This document shows positions 43,083-50,614 of a stretch of DNA of 64,000 bases, piece by piece (positions within the stretch are counted from its first letter, which is position 1; each line of letters opens with the position of its first letter). This stretch comes from Rubrivivax sp. (GTDB lineage: Bacteria; Pseudomonadota; Gammaproteobacteria; Burkholderiales; Burkholderiaceae_C). Where the stretch lies: assembly GCA_019635315.1 (NCBI GenBank), contig JAHBZT010000001.1, positions 1,720,001 to 1,784,000 of the forward strand, given 5' to 3'. The notes beneath the pieces are model-generated. The model worked only from the letters and a program-made list of their open reading frames with translations. It had not been told where the DNA came from and did not search any database. The position numbers and the translations under genes are program-made.

Positions 43083-45470
43083 TCAATCGTCCGGATCGAA
43101 GAGGCCCGACGCCGGTGGGACCACCCGATACCCCATGGCTTGGTAACCGCGCTGGCGACGCTCCCACATCCGAAGCAGGGCGGGATGCCCCTCGTCGATG
43201 AAGTCGACGATTCGGACGCTGGTCTTGCTGGCGTGCTCCCGGTGCAGGCGGCCGGCGTACTGCGCAAGCGTGCCCTTCCAGGAGATGGGCATCGCCAGCA
43301 CCAGGGTATCGAGTGGCGCATGGTCGAAGCCTTCGCCGACCAACTTGCCCGTCGAGAGCAGCACCCGCGGAGCCTCGGCAGGCAGCGCTTCCAGTTCCTG
43401 AAGCAGCGTGGCTCGCTGCTTTGCCGACATCCGGCCGTGCAGCACGGGCAGCGGTGACACCCGCGTGCCCAGCGCCTGGCGCAGGGCGTCCAGATGTTCC
43501 GTCCGCTCGGTCAGGACCAAGACCTTGGCTCCAGCGGTGAATGCAGCCGTCACCTCGTCGGCCACCTGGGCAGTGCGCGCGGCATCCGAGGCGATGACCT
43601 GGAACACCTGCTGGATCGGCGCATCGTCGGCCGCTGCCACGCGAGCGCTCAGGTATCGCGGGACGATCTCCAGAGTCTGCGGCGCCCCTACGGGCTTCTC
43701 GGCGGTGTGCCGCGTCGGGCCGCACTGCATGAAGATGATGGGCTGCCGACCGTCGCGACGGATCGGTGTGGCCGTCAACCCGAGGACGTACTGTGCCTTG
43801 GCCCGCTTCAGGATCGCCTCGAAGGAGAACGCTGACAGGTGGTGACACTCGTCCACCACGATGTGTCCATAGTCCTCGACCAGCGCGTTGACTTCTCCCT
43901 GGCGGCACAGCGACTGCATCAAGGCGATGTCGATCTGCCCGGTGGGCTTCGACTTGCCGCCGCCGATCGCGCCGATGTTGGGTCGGCCCTGACTTCCTTC
44001 GCTGGCTTCCGCCAGGAAGGACTGCAGCCGCTCGCGCCACTGCCGCAACAGCTCGGCCCGGTGGACCAGGATCAAGGTGTTCACGCCCCGTGCGGCGATC
44101 AGCGCTGCTGCGGTCACCGTCTTGCCGAAGGCGGTCGGCGCGCACAAAACACCCGTGTCGCGCGCCAGCATGGCGTCGACCGCCTGCTGCTGGTCGGGCC
44201 GGAGCGCACCGCGAAACTCCACCTGGAGCGCCGTCCCGGCCGATCGCTCGTCCTGCAGCTCGAGCCGGATGCCGTTCTCGCGCAGCAAGGTGAGCGCTGC
44301 GTCGAGGCATCCTCGTGGCAGGGCAATGTGCTGGGGAAAGTTCTCGGCGCAGCCGATGACCCGGGGCTCGTCCCACACCGGAAGGCGCATGGCCTGCGCC
44401 TTGTAGAACTCAGGGTTCTGGAACGCGGCCAAGCGGATCAGGCGGTTGGCCAGCGGCTGCGGCAGAGCGGCCTTCTCGAAGTACACCAGGTTGGCCAGCG
44501 TTATCTTCAACGAGGCTGGCATGGGGCCAGGCAGGCGGCTGGACATTGGCTCCTGCCGGCGCCACGGCGTGGCCTGGTCCTCGCTGTCGATGAAGGTCAC
44601 GTCGAGTGGATGACGCCCGCCCGTGGCGCGCAGGATCGTGGGCTCGATGTCTGCGGGCGACATCTTGGGCAGGCCAGCCAGGAAGGCCCACTGGTCCTCG
44701 TAGGGCTGAAGATCGCGGTCGACAAAGACGCTGCCACCGTTTTCGCGGGGCGCTTTCTGCAGCGGCAGGGCGATGAGGTTGCCGAAGCCTCCCTTCGGCA
44801 TCGTGTCCTGGTTCGGAAACAGCCGGTCGTAGGAGCTGAGCTTCAGCTGGCGGGTGCGGGCACAGGTGTGGCTGATGAGGGCGGTGCCCAGCCGGCGGGC
44901 ATCGCGTGCAGACACTCGGCTGACGAAGAAGATCCAGACATGTGCCCCCTTGCCTGAGCGGGAGACTTCGAGTGCCACAGGCACGCCCAGCGCATCGCAG
45001 GAGCCGGCGAATGCGCGGGCATCCTCGCGCCACTCGGCGTCGTCGAAGTCGACGGCCAGGAAGTGGCAGGTGTCATCGGTCAGGAGCGGATATACCCCTA
45101 CGGTGTGCCGGCCGGCGAGGTGGTCGAAGACCGTCTGGCCCGTGACCGGGATCAGCGCGCGGTGCTCGCAGTCGCCGCACTTGACTCGCGGCTTCTCGCA
45201 GACGCCGGCCCGCCACTCGTTCGCGCATGCTGGTGAGTAGCCCGACTTACCGGCCTTGCTCTCCCAGCGGATTGGGTACACGTCTTCCCGGCCACGGAAC
45301 AGGCCCGCGAACAGCTTCACCTTCTCGTCGGTTCCGAGCCGTGCGAGCCGTTCGGTGGTCGCCGCGGGATCGCGCGGCTGCCACGCGATGCCGTGCTCGG
45401 TGAGCAATTCGCGCACCCGGCGGTTCTCAGCCAACAGCCGGTTCAGCTCCTCGCGCTCGTCGCCGGTCAT
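43083..45470 (-). CDS. TOTE-type archaeo-eukaryotic primase fused to a DEAH helicase
   Basis: The 795-residue protein has an N-terminal zinc-binding segment (CANEWRAGVCEKPRVKCGDC) leading into an AEP primase-like domain (about 100-290): FLAVDFDDAEWREDARAF with the catalytic acidic pair, VALEVSRSGKGAHVWIFF with the conserved Ser-Gly-x-Gly-His-Trp-type element, and MPKGGFGNLIALPLQ. A superfamily-2 helicase follows (about 420-760): Walker A CAPTAFGKTVTA, VVDECHHLS, GLTATPIRRDG, LSTGKLVGEGFDH and QYAGRLHRE. TOTE systems were proposed as conflict (anti-phage/plasmid) modules; the primase-helicase can also be found alone, as here. A zinc-dependent role in repair or self-replication is the alternative. 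hipBA lies downstream on the same strand. Confidence 0.88.
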   Translation of the reverse strand: MTGDEREELNRLLAENRRVRELLTEHGIAWQPRDPAATTERLARLGTDEKVKLFAGLFRGREDVYPIRWESKAGKSGYSPACANEWRAGVCEKPRVKCGDCEHRALIPVTGQTVFDHLAGRHTVGVYPLLTDDTCHFLAVDFDDAEWREDARAFAGSCDALGVPVALEVSRSGKGAHVWIFFVSRVSARDARRLGTALISHTCARTRQLKLSSYDRLFPNQDTMPKGGFGNLIALPLQKAPRENGGSVFVDRDLQPYEDQWAFLAGLPKMSPADIEPTILRATGGRHPLDVTFIDSEDQATPWRRQEPMSSRLPGPMPASLKITLANLVYFEKAALPQPLANRLIRLAAFQNPEFYKAQAMRLPVWDEPRVIGCAENFPQHIALPRGCLDAALTLLRENGIRLELQDERSAGTALQVEFRGALRPDQQQAVDAMLARDTGVLCAPTAFGKTVTAAALIAARGVNTLILVHRAELLRQWRERLQSFLAEASEGSQGRPNIGAIGGGKSKPTGQIDIALMQSLCRQGEVNALVEDYGHIVVDECHHLSAFSFEAILKRAKAQYVLGLTATPIRRDGRQPIIFMQCGPTRHTAEKPVGAPQTLEIVPRYLSARVAAADDAPIQQVFQVIASDAARTAQVADEVTAAFTAGAKVLVLTERTEHLDALRQALGTRVSPLPVLHGRMSAKQRATLLQELEALPAEAPRVLLSTGKLVGEGFDHAPLDTLVLAMPISWKGTLAQYAGRLHREHASKTSVRIVDFIDEGHPALLRMWERRQRGYQAMGYRVVPPASGLFDPDD

Positions 45471-45518
45471 CGGGCGCCTTGCATAGACCGCAGGATCGGG
45501 CGGCTGCGGAGCGAATCT

Positions 45519-45836
45519 TCAGCCGGCATCCTGGAGGATCGCGAGGATGTCTTGTCTGTCGCCGACCAGGCGAACGACATCAAGTTGATCGGGGGCCTCG
45601 AAGTAGAGCCACTGCATCGGGAACCCCGCGACTCGCCAGGATCGCAAACCTGGGATGTCGCACAACTGACCCAGCCGGGGAGAACCCATGGAGGGCATGC
45701 GTTCGGTCGGCTCGAGCGCCGCGATGGCGGCGTCGAACATCCGCTCGCCAAGGGCCAGTCCACCTTCCTGGGCGCAGTAGCGCGCCGCCTCGACCAGATC
45801 TGCTTCGGCGCGGGGCCGAAGGTGGGCGGGCTTCAA
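45519..45836 (-). CDS. RelE/ParE-family toxin
   Basis: The 105-residue protein fits the ParE/RelE pattern: LRPRAEADLVEAARYCAQEG (first helix), GERMFDAAIAALEPTERMPS, then LCDIPGLRSWRVAGFPMQWL and YFEAPDQLDVVRLVGDRQDI strands, with a final ILAILQDAG. The antitoxin gene lies immediately upstream with an ATGA overlap. Typical gyrase- or ribosome-targeting toxin; target not determinable from sequence. Confidence 0.9.
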   Translation of the reverse strand: MKPAHLRPRAEADLVEAARYCAQEGGLALGERMFDAAIAALEPTERMPSMGSPRLGQLCDIPGLRSWRVAGFPMQWLYFEAPDQLDVVRLVGDRQDILAILQDAG

Positions 45837-46084
45837 CGCAGGTCGCCCAAGGCCTGCTTCTTCAGCTGCGCCGTCCGCTTCGGTGTCAGGGCACGGCCGG
45901 GGCCTGTGCTCAGCCCTTCTTCGATCAGTTCGCGCAACCGCTTCTTGGCCTGCTCTTCCTGGTCACGACGGATCAGCTCACGCAGGTACTCGCTGGTGTT
46001 GCCGTACTGACCGGACCGTACCCGCTGGTCGACGTACTCGCGCAAGGCCTCGGGCAGGGCAAAGCTCATGGTGTTGCTGCTCAT
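45833..46084 (-). CDS. ParD-family antitoxin
   Basis: The 83-residue protein is a CC2985-type ParD antitoxin: MSSNTMSFALPEALREYVDQ (ribbon-helix-helix), GQYGNTSEYLRELIRRDQEE and a C-terminal acidic/basic helix that wraps the toxin. It precedes the toxin gene with overlapping stop/start (45833-45836). Start ATG 46084 gives the family N-terminus; ATG 46093 adds three residues. Confidence 0.92.
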   Translation of the reverse strand: MSSNTMSFALPEALREYVDQRVRSGQYGNTSEYLRELIRRDQEEQAKKRLRELIEEGLSTGPGRALTPKRTAQLKKQALGDLR

Positions 46085-46194
46085 GGCACGCATGATCCCG
46101 TCGGCTATCAATAGTTGTCAAGCCGCCTCGACGGTCGGTGCCCGCTGGCGTGCCGCCGCCGACTGCTTTGTCGGTGGCCGTTGACGTTCCAGCT

Positions 46195-47400
46195 TCAGCA
46201 ACTATTGCCCCCACGCCTCCAGCGCCTGTCTTCGCTCCTCGAAGTAGTAGCGCCGGTTGTAGACGCCTTCCACGCCTTGAGCTTGTGATTCAGGCAACGC
46301 TCGGCCACGTGCGGCTCCACGCCTAGGGCGGCCAGGTGCGTGCGCGCAGTGCGGCGGAAGTCGTGCACCATGAAGTGAGGCAGGCCGTGCTTGACCTTCC
46401 CAATCGCCACTCCCAGGGTCGACTCGCAGACGTGCGGCACCATCCGGGTTTGGAGCTTGCGCGCCGGCAGCACGTATGGGGCATTGCATGCCAGCTCCTT
46501 CAGCCTCTGCAGCCACTCGACCGCCATGGTCGGCAGCGGGATGTCCAGCGGCTGGCCCGTCTTCGTGCGGATGCCGGGCAGGTGCCAGACCGGAGAGTCG
46601 GCATCCAGCTCGAACTCGTCCCAGCGTGCGGCGATCAGCTCGCCCTTGCGCACGGCCAGCAGCAACAGCAGCTTCACCGTCAGCTCGTTCTGCACGCTGA
46701 TGCCCTTGGCCTGGCGCATCGCCTCGAAGAGCGTCACCAGCTCGTCGCGTGACAGCGCCCGCTCGCGGGCGAGTTCCTTGCCGCCGGCGTCCGCCAGGTC
46801 GAAGGCCGCCGCCGGGTTGAAACGGACCAGGTGGCGCTTGATGGCGTAGTCGAACATGCGCCGCACCCAGCGCAGGACGTCGTTGGCGATGGTTGGCGCG
46901 CCGCGCTTGACGACGGCGCGCAGCATCGCATCGATGTGGCGCGGCTCCACCGCATCGAGTGCCAGCTTGCCCAGGTGCGGCTTGATGTCCTTCTCGATGC
47001 GGCTGCGCACGATGTTCGGGTGCTTCCAGCGCCCATTGATCATGCGCTCGAAGTACTCGTCGGCGAGCTGGCCGACGGTGGCGACGCTGCGCGCGGCCTC
47101 GATGCGGGCCAGGGCGGTGGACTTTCGCTCCTGCTTTTCGCCGGCCACGTCGTGGCCGAGGGCGATCTTGGCGCGCAGTTCCTTGGCTGACTGGCGGGCG
47201 GCGGCTAACGGCAGGTCGGTGTAGCTGCCGAGGTTCATCACGCGCGACTTGCCGGCGAAACGGTAGCGCAGCCGCCAGTGCGGCGCGGTGCGGTCGGGCC
47301 GCCAGGACAGCAGCAGCCCGTCGCCATCGGTGCGCCCCTCGAAGCGTTCACCGGCCTTGATCCAGGCCCGGATCGTGACGTCGGTCAGCTTGCCCATCAT
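46195..47400 (-). pseudogene. P4-type integrase broken by a one-base deletion near its 3' end
   Basis: The open frame (401 codons) encodes a P4-type tyrosine recombinase: N-terminal DUF4102 arm-binding domain (LTDVTIRAWIKAG; LRYRFAGKSRVMNLGSYTDL), core-binding domain (VGQLADEYFERMINGRWKHP) and catalytic domain (LLLAVRKGELIAARWDEFEL; HDFRRTARTHLAALGVEPHV, ERCLNHKLK). After that the sequence diverges, but the next frame continues GVEGVYNRRYYFEERRQALE and ends at 46202. One missing G around 46279 therefore removes the catalytic Tyr (in VYNRR) from the product. It sits next to the right attachment site, as the island's own integrase. A sequencing error would restore it. Confidence 0.85.
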
Positions 47401-47411
47401 CCACCCCGCGT

Positions 47412-47461
47412 GTGTACCCGGAAAGGGCCCCGGACCGTTCCGGGTACACGCTCGGGTACAC
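47412..47461. promoter_or_regulatory. Integrase promoter inverted repeat and arm sites, right end
   Basis: GTGTACCCGGAA (47412-47423) and TTCCGGGTACAC (47438-47449) form a perfect 12-base inverted repeat 12 bases upstream of the integrase start, a likely operator for autoregulation. The second half also begins a GGGTACAC direct pair (47442-47449, 47454-47461), like that near the left end. Tyrosine-recombinase arm sites commonly overlap the int promoter. Confidence 0.65.
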
Positions 47462-47542
47462 GGAAATTCTGGGATGGGGTGGGCCGCTGTTCAACCTCCT
47501 GAAACGCTAAGCCCGCGTAAACGCTGGACTTTCCGGCCGCTT

Positions 47543-47562
47543 GGGGGTGTCAAGAGACCCCC
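47543..47562 (-). terminator. Possible yicC stem-loop
   Basis: GGGGGT (47543-47548) pairs with ACCCCC (47557-47562) eight bases beyond the yicC stop. No T-tract follows on the minus strand. It lies just inside the island, so yicC's terminator may have been supplied by the island. Confidence 0.35.
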
Positions 47563-47569
47563 TGAAACT

Positions 47570-48472
47570 TCACTCGATATTCTGCACCTGCTCGCGCATC
47601 TGCTCGATCGCGACCTTCATCTCCACCGAGATCGTGCTGAGTTCCAGCACCGCGCTCTTGCTGCCCAGCGTATTGGCCTCGCGCTGCAGTTCCTGCATCA
47701 GGAAGTCCAGGCGCTTGCCGATCTCGCCGCCGGCCTTCAGCAGCCGCTCGACCTCGGCCAGGTGCGAGCCCAGGCGCGACAGTTCCTCGGCGACGTCGAT
47801 GCGCAGCGCGTAGGCCGCGGCCTCGCCCAAGGCGCGTTCGTGCAGCGCCTGCTCGGGCACGGCGCCGGCCGCGTTGGCGCTGGCCAGCGCCTCGTTGAAG
47901 CGTTCCAGGAAGCGCGCCTGCTGGCGCTGCACAACCTGCGGCACCAGCGGTTCGGCCTGCGCGGCCAGTTCGCGCAGCCGCGACACGCGCGACAGCAGCA
48001 TCTGCACCAGGCGTTCGCCTTCCCGTGCGCGCGCCTCGCGCAGGCCGGCGATGCAGCGGTCGGCGGCTTGCAGCGCCGGTTCGTCCAGCCGTGCCGCGGC
48101 CGCGCTGCCGCGGCACCAGTGCAGCACCTCGTTGACCGACAGGCCACGCGCCTGCGGCAGCCAGCCCTGCACGGAGGCCTGCAGGTGGGCCAGGCGGTTG
48201 AGCTGCTCGGGGCCGGGGGCGGGCAGGGCGTGGTCGGTCTCGCGCGCGGCATTGACGCGAACCTCGATCTTGCCGCGGCGGAAGGCGGCGGTGAAGCGTT
48301 CGCGCAGCGCCGGTTCCAGGCCGCGGAACTCGTCCGGCAGCTTCAGCACCAGGTCCAGGAAACGGCCGTTGACGGCGCGCGCTTCCACGGTCACGGCGGC
48401 GCCTTCGCCGGCGGCGCCCGGCACGAGCTCCGACACCGCGGTGGCATAACCCGTCATGCTATAAACACTCAC
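47570..48472 (-). CDS. yicC: YicC family endoribonuclease
   Basis: YicC-type proteins are RNA endonucleases (E. coli YicC/RnaE promotes decay of the small RNA RyhB). The 300-residue protein begins at GTG (MSVYSMTGYATAV, the family start) and has the EARAVNGRFLDLVLKLPDEF block, GKIEVRVN, and the C-terminal GKRLDFLMQELQREANTLGS and KSAVLELSTISVEMKVAIEQ motifs. Its last codons form the right attachment site of the island. Divergent from the kinase gene at 48504 with only 31 bases between starts. ATG 48457, five codons in, is an alternative start. Confidence 0.93.
   Translation of the reverse strand: MSVYSMTGYATAVSELVPGAAGEGAAVTVEARAVNGRFLDLVLKLPDEFRGLEPALRERFTAAFRRGKIEVRVNAARETDHALPAPGPEQLNRLAHLQASVQGWLPQARGLSVNEVLHWCRGSAAAARLDEPALQAADRCIAGLREARAREGERLVQMLLSRVSRLRELAAQAEPLVPQVVQRQQARFLERFNEALASANAAGAVPEQALHERALGEAAAYALRIDVAEELSRLGSHLAEVERLLKAGGEIGKRLDFLMQELQREANTLGSKSAVLELSTISVEMKVAIEQMREQVQNIE
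47571..47593. other. Right attachment site, in the yicC 3' end
   Basis: CACTCGATATTCTGCACCTG then CTC; the complement encodes the final EQVQNIE of YicC and, with 47570, its stop codon. It matches 37239-37261 at 20 of 23 positions. Integration left yicC intact, as usual when an element reconstitutes the gene's end. Confidence 0.8.
48457..48465 (+). promoter_or_regulatory. Extended -10 promoter element for the kinase gene
   Basis: TGCTATAAA (TGn plus TATAAA at 48460-48465) lies 38 bases ahead of the kinase ATG and within the first codons of yicC on the other strand. It matches an extended -10 sigma-70 element; no good -35 is visible, as is common with that class. Confidence 0.45.
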
Positions 48473-48503
48473 CGCGCCTGCGCCTCCATAGAACCGATCG
48501 ATT

Positions 48504-49472
48504 ATGTCAAAGCCCAAACCCGCGCCGCTGCCTTCGGGCACCGTGGTGGGGGGCTACACGATCGTCAAGAAACTCGCGGCCGGCGGCTTCGGCGTGGTCT
48601 ACCTGGCCGAGGGCGAGAACCAGCAGCTGGTGGCGGTGAAGGAATACCTGCCCTCGTCGCTGGCCGAGCGCAGCCCGGGCGAGCTGACGCCGCGCGTCAA
48701 GCCCGACAAGCAGCCGCTGTACCGCCTGGGCCTGAAGAGCTTCTTCGAGGAAGGCCGGTCCCTCGCGCAGATCAGCCACCCCAGCGTGGTTTCCGTTCTC
48801 AACTTCTTCCGCGAGAACGAGACGGTCTACATGGTGATGAACTACCTGCAGGGCGACACGCTGCAGGACTTCATCGTGACCGCGCGCGACCTCAAGCGTG
48901 ACAAGGTGTTTCGCGAAAGCACCATCCGCAGCCTGTTCGACGAGATCCTGCGCGGGCTGCGCATCGTGCACCAGCACAAGATGCTGCACCTGGACATCAA
49001 GCCGGCCAACATCTTCGTCACCAACGACAACAAGGCTGTGATGCTGGACTTCGGCGCCGCGCGCGAGGTGCTGTCCAAGGAAGGCAACTTCATCCGCCCG
49101 ATGTACACCCCGGGCTTCGCCGCGCCCGAGATGTACCGCCGCGACGGCACGCTGGGCCCCTGGACCGACATCTACGCCATCGGCGCCTGCATCTATGCCT
49201 GCATGCAGGGCTACCCGCCCAACGACGCGCCGCAGCGGCTGGAGAAGGACCGCCTGGCGCTCAGCCTCTCGCGCCTGCGCAACGTCTACAGCGACAACCT
49301 GATCGAGGTCACCGAGTGGTGCATGTCGCTGGACCCGCTGTCGCGCCCGCAGAGCGTCTTCGCGCTGCAGAAGGAACTGGCGCGCGAGACCGAGCGCCGC
49401 TACACGAAGCTGTCGTTCAGCGAGCGGCTGAAACTGCAGCTGGAAACGCTGAAGAACGGCAACAAGGCATGA
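48504..49472 (+). CDS. Cytoplasmic Hanks-type Ser/Thr protein kinase
   Basis: The 322-residue kinase has a domain at about 18-280: Gly loop LAAGGFGVVYLAEG, VAVKEYLPSSLAER (ATP Lys), catalytic HLDIKPANI and LDFGAAREV, with a C-lobe GPWTDIYAIGACIYACMQGY. The catalytic loop is HLD in place of HRD, a non-RD kinase, and no membrane helix is present. It is a paralogue of the T6SS kinase at 8981 (VAVKEYxPSSLAxRS shared). The partner PP2C phosphatase is encoded 22 bases downstream. yicC-kinase-phosphatase-rph-rdgB-hemW is a recurring Burkholderiales order. Substrates unknown. Confidence 0.92.
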   Translation: MSKPKPAPLPSGTVVGGYTIVKKLAAGGFGVVYLAEGENQQLVAVKEYLPSSLAERSPGELTPRVKPDKQPLYRLGLKSFFEEGRSLAQISHPSVVSVLNFFRENETVYMVMNYLQGDTLQDFIVTARDLKRDKVFRESTIRSLFDEILRGLRIVHQHKMLHLDIKPANIFVTNDNKAVMLDFGAAREVLSKEGNFIRPMYTPGFAAPEMYRRDGTLGPWTDIYAIGACIYACMQGYPPNDAPQRLEKDRLALSLSRLRNVYSDNLIEVTEWCMSLDPLSRPQSVFALQKELARETERRYTKLSFSERLKLQLETLKNGNKA

Positions 49473-49494
49473 GCCCTCGCGGGCCGACGTCGCC

Positions 49495-50409
49495 ATGAGG
49501 TTCTCCGTCTACCAGGTCAGCCGCAAGGGCGGCCGCGAGAAGAACGAGGACCGCATGGGCTACTGCTACACGCGGGACGCCGGTCTGTTCGCGCTGGCCG
49601 ACGGCATGGGCGGCCACCCCGAGGGCGAGGTCGCCAGCCAGCTGGCGCTGCAGATGCTCTCGGCGCGCTTCCAGCGCCTGGCGCGGCCGAAGCTGGCCGA
49701 GCCGCTGCGTTTCCTGCACGACGCCATCGTCGCCGGCCACCACCAGTTGCTGCGCTACGCCACCGAACGCGCGCTGGTGGATACACCGCGCACGACGGTC
49801 GTCGCCTGCCTGCTGCAGGGCAATGCGGCGTACTGGGCGCATTGCGGCGACTCGCGGCTGTACCTGGTGCGCGGCGACAAGCTCGTCGCACGCACGCGCG
49901 ACCACAGCTACAGCGAATTGCAGGAGACGCTGGCCCAGGTGGTGCCTATGGGCGACCGCGTCAACCGCAACGTGCTCTTCACCTGCCTGGGCAGCCCGGG
50001 CAAGCCGGTGGTGGACACCGCCGGCCCGCTGATCGTGCAGCCCGGCGACCGCGTGATGCTGTGCAGCGACGGCCTGTGGAGCAGCGTCGCCGACAACGTC
50101 ATCACCGACGTGCTGGCGCACAACCCGATCTCCGACGCCGTGCCCGAGCTGGTCGAGCGTGCGCTGCGCACCGCCGGCGACAAGAGCGACAACGTCACCG
50201 TGCTGGCGGTGGAGTGGGAAGCCGCCGAGGACGACGACGGCAGCGCCGGCGTCTCCACCCATGCGCTGGGCGACGAGGTCTTCGCCTCCACCATCCAGGC
50301 CAGCCTGGGCGCCGAGGCGCATGCCGACGAGCTGGACGACGCCGAGATCGAGCGCTCCATCCGCGAGATCAACGAGGCCATTCAGCGTTCTTCAGCGCGC
50401 AAGCGCTGA
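49495..50409 (+). CDS. PP2C-family protein phosphatase
   Basis: The 304-residue PPM phosphatase has complete metal-binding motifs: VSRKGGREKNEDRMGYC, FALADGMGGHPEGEVAS (Asp-Gly-Met-Gly-Gly), AYWAHCGDSRLYLVRG, MLCSDGLWSSVADN and SDNVTVLAVEWE. It presumably reverses the preceding kinase. A short C-terminal helix (about 270-304) ends in EAINQ-like basic residues encoded within the palindrome at 50375-50426, so the last ten codons and the stop are palindromic sequence. Paralogue of the phosphatase at base 1. Confidence 0.94.
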   Translation: MRFSVYQVSRKGGREKNEDRMGYCYTRDAGLFALADGMGGHPEGEVASQLALQMLSARFQRLARPKLAEPLRFLHDAIVAGHHQLLRYATERALVDTPRTTVVACLLQGNAAYWAHCGDSRLYLVRGDKLVARTRDHSYSELQETLAQVVPMGDRVNRNVLFTCLGSPGKPVVDTAGPLIVQPGDRVMLCSDGLWSSVADNVITDVLAHNPISDAVPELVERALRTAGDKSDNVTVLAVEWEAAEDDDGSAGVSTHALGDEVFASTIQASLGAEAHADELDDAEIERSIREINEAIQRSSARKR

Positions 50410-50426
50410 AGAACGCTGAATGGCCT
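50375..50426. repeat. Perfect 24-bp-stem palindrome with GCAA loop
   Basis: AGGCCATTCAGCGTTCTTCA then GCGC (50375-50398) pairs without mismatch with GCGCTGAAGAACGCTGAATG then GCCT (50403-50426) around GCAA (50399-50402). The arm itself contains a direct repeat (TTCAGCG twice). It covers the last codons and stop of the phosphatase gene, so may act as terminator and mRNA 3' stabiliser or be a repetitive extragenic palindrome. The following 150 bases contain further GC-rich hairpins such as CCCTCAGGGCTG. Confidence 0.9.
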
Positions 50427-50614
50427 GCGGCCCAGCGTACCGCTCCCCCGAGCCTTGCAGGCCGCGCCCTCGCGGAGCTCGGGCTCCTCGGGCCGTCCGA
50501 CAGCCCTCAGGGCTGTCAGAGCCGCGGCCCTCGGCCCCTCCGGGAGGGGGCTCCAGTCAGGCCGACGCAAGGGGCGCGACAATGGCCGGCCTCGTTTCCG
50601 ACCTATCCGTTCCA

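Larger units (their letters stand above)
37239..47593. mobile_element. Genomic island inserted at the 3' end of yicC
   Basis: The boundaries are a 23-base direct repeat (37239-37261 and 47571-47593, 20 identical bases) made from the last codons of yicC. A P4-type integrase gene is adjacent to the right end, its promoter facing away from the repeat into the island. Two GGGTACAC direct repeats with 12-base spacing lie inside each end. Cargo: a two-gene unit with a candidate nuclease, a truncated integrase, NERD protein, hipBA, TOTE primase-helicase and a toxin-antitoxin pair. The integrase is frameshifted, so self-excision is probably lost. Confidence 0.82.

Noticed and set aside
46109-46207. 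CAATAGTTG (46109-46117) and CAACTATTG (46199-46207) as ends of a small element
   Set aside because: A nine-base inverted repeat 81 bases apart with no gene between; too short to support a mobile element, and one copy overlaps the integrase's ancestral stop.
37320-47461. GGGTACAC elements as insertion-sequence terminal inverted repeats
   Set aside because: The pairs at the two ends are in the same orientation and close to an integrase, with no transposase, so they fit arm-type sites better.
50420-50614. Upstream extension of the RNase PH frame
   Set aside because: Residues before MPFIRT are Pro/Arg/Gly-rich with no family similarity; the region is GC-rich hairpins following the palindrome.
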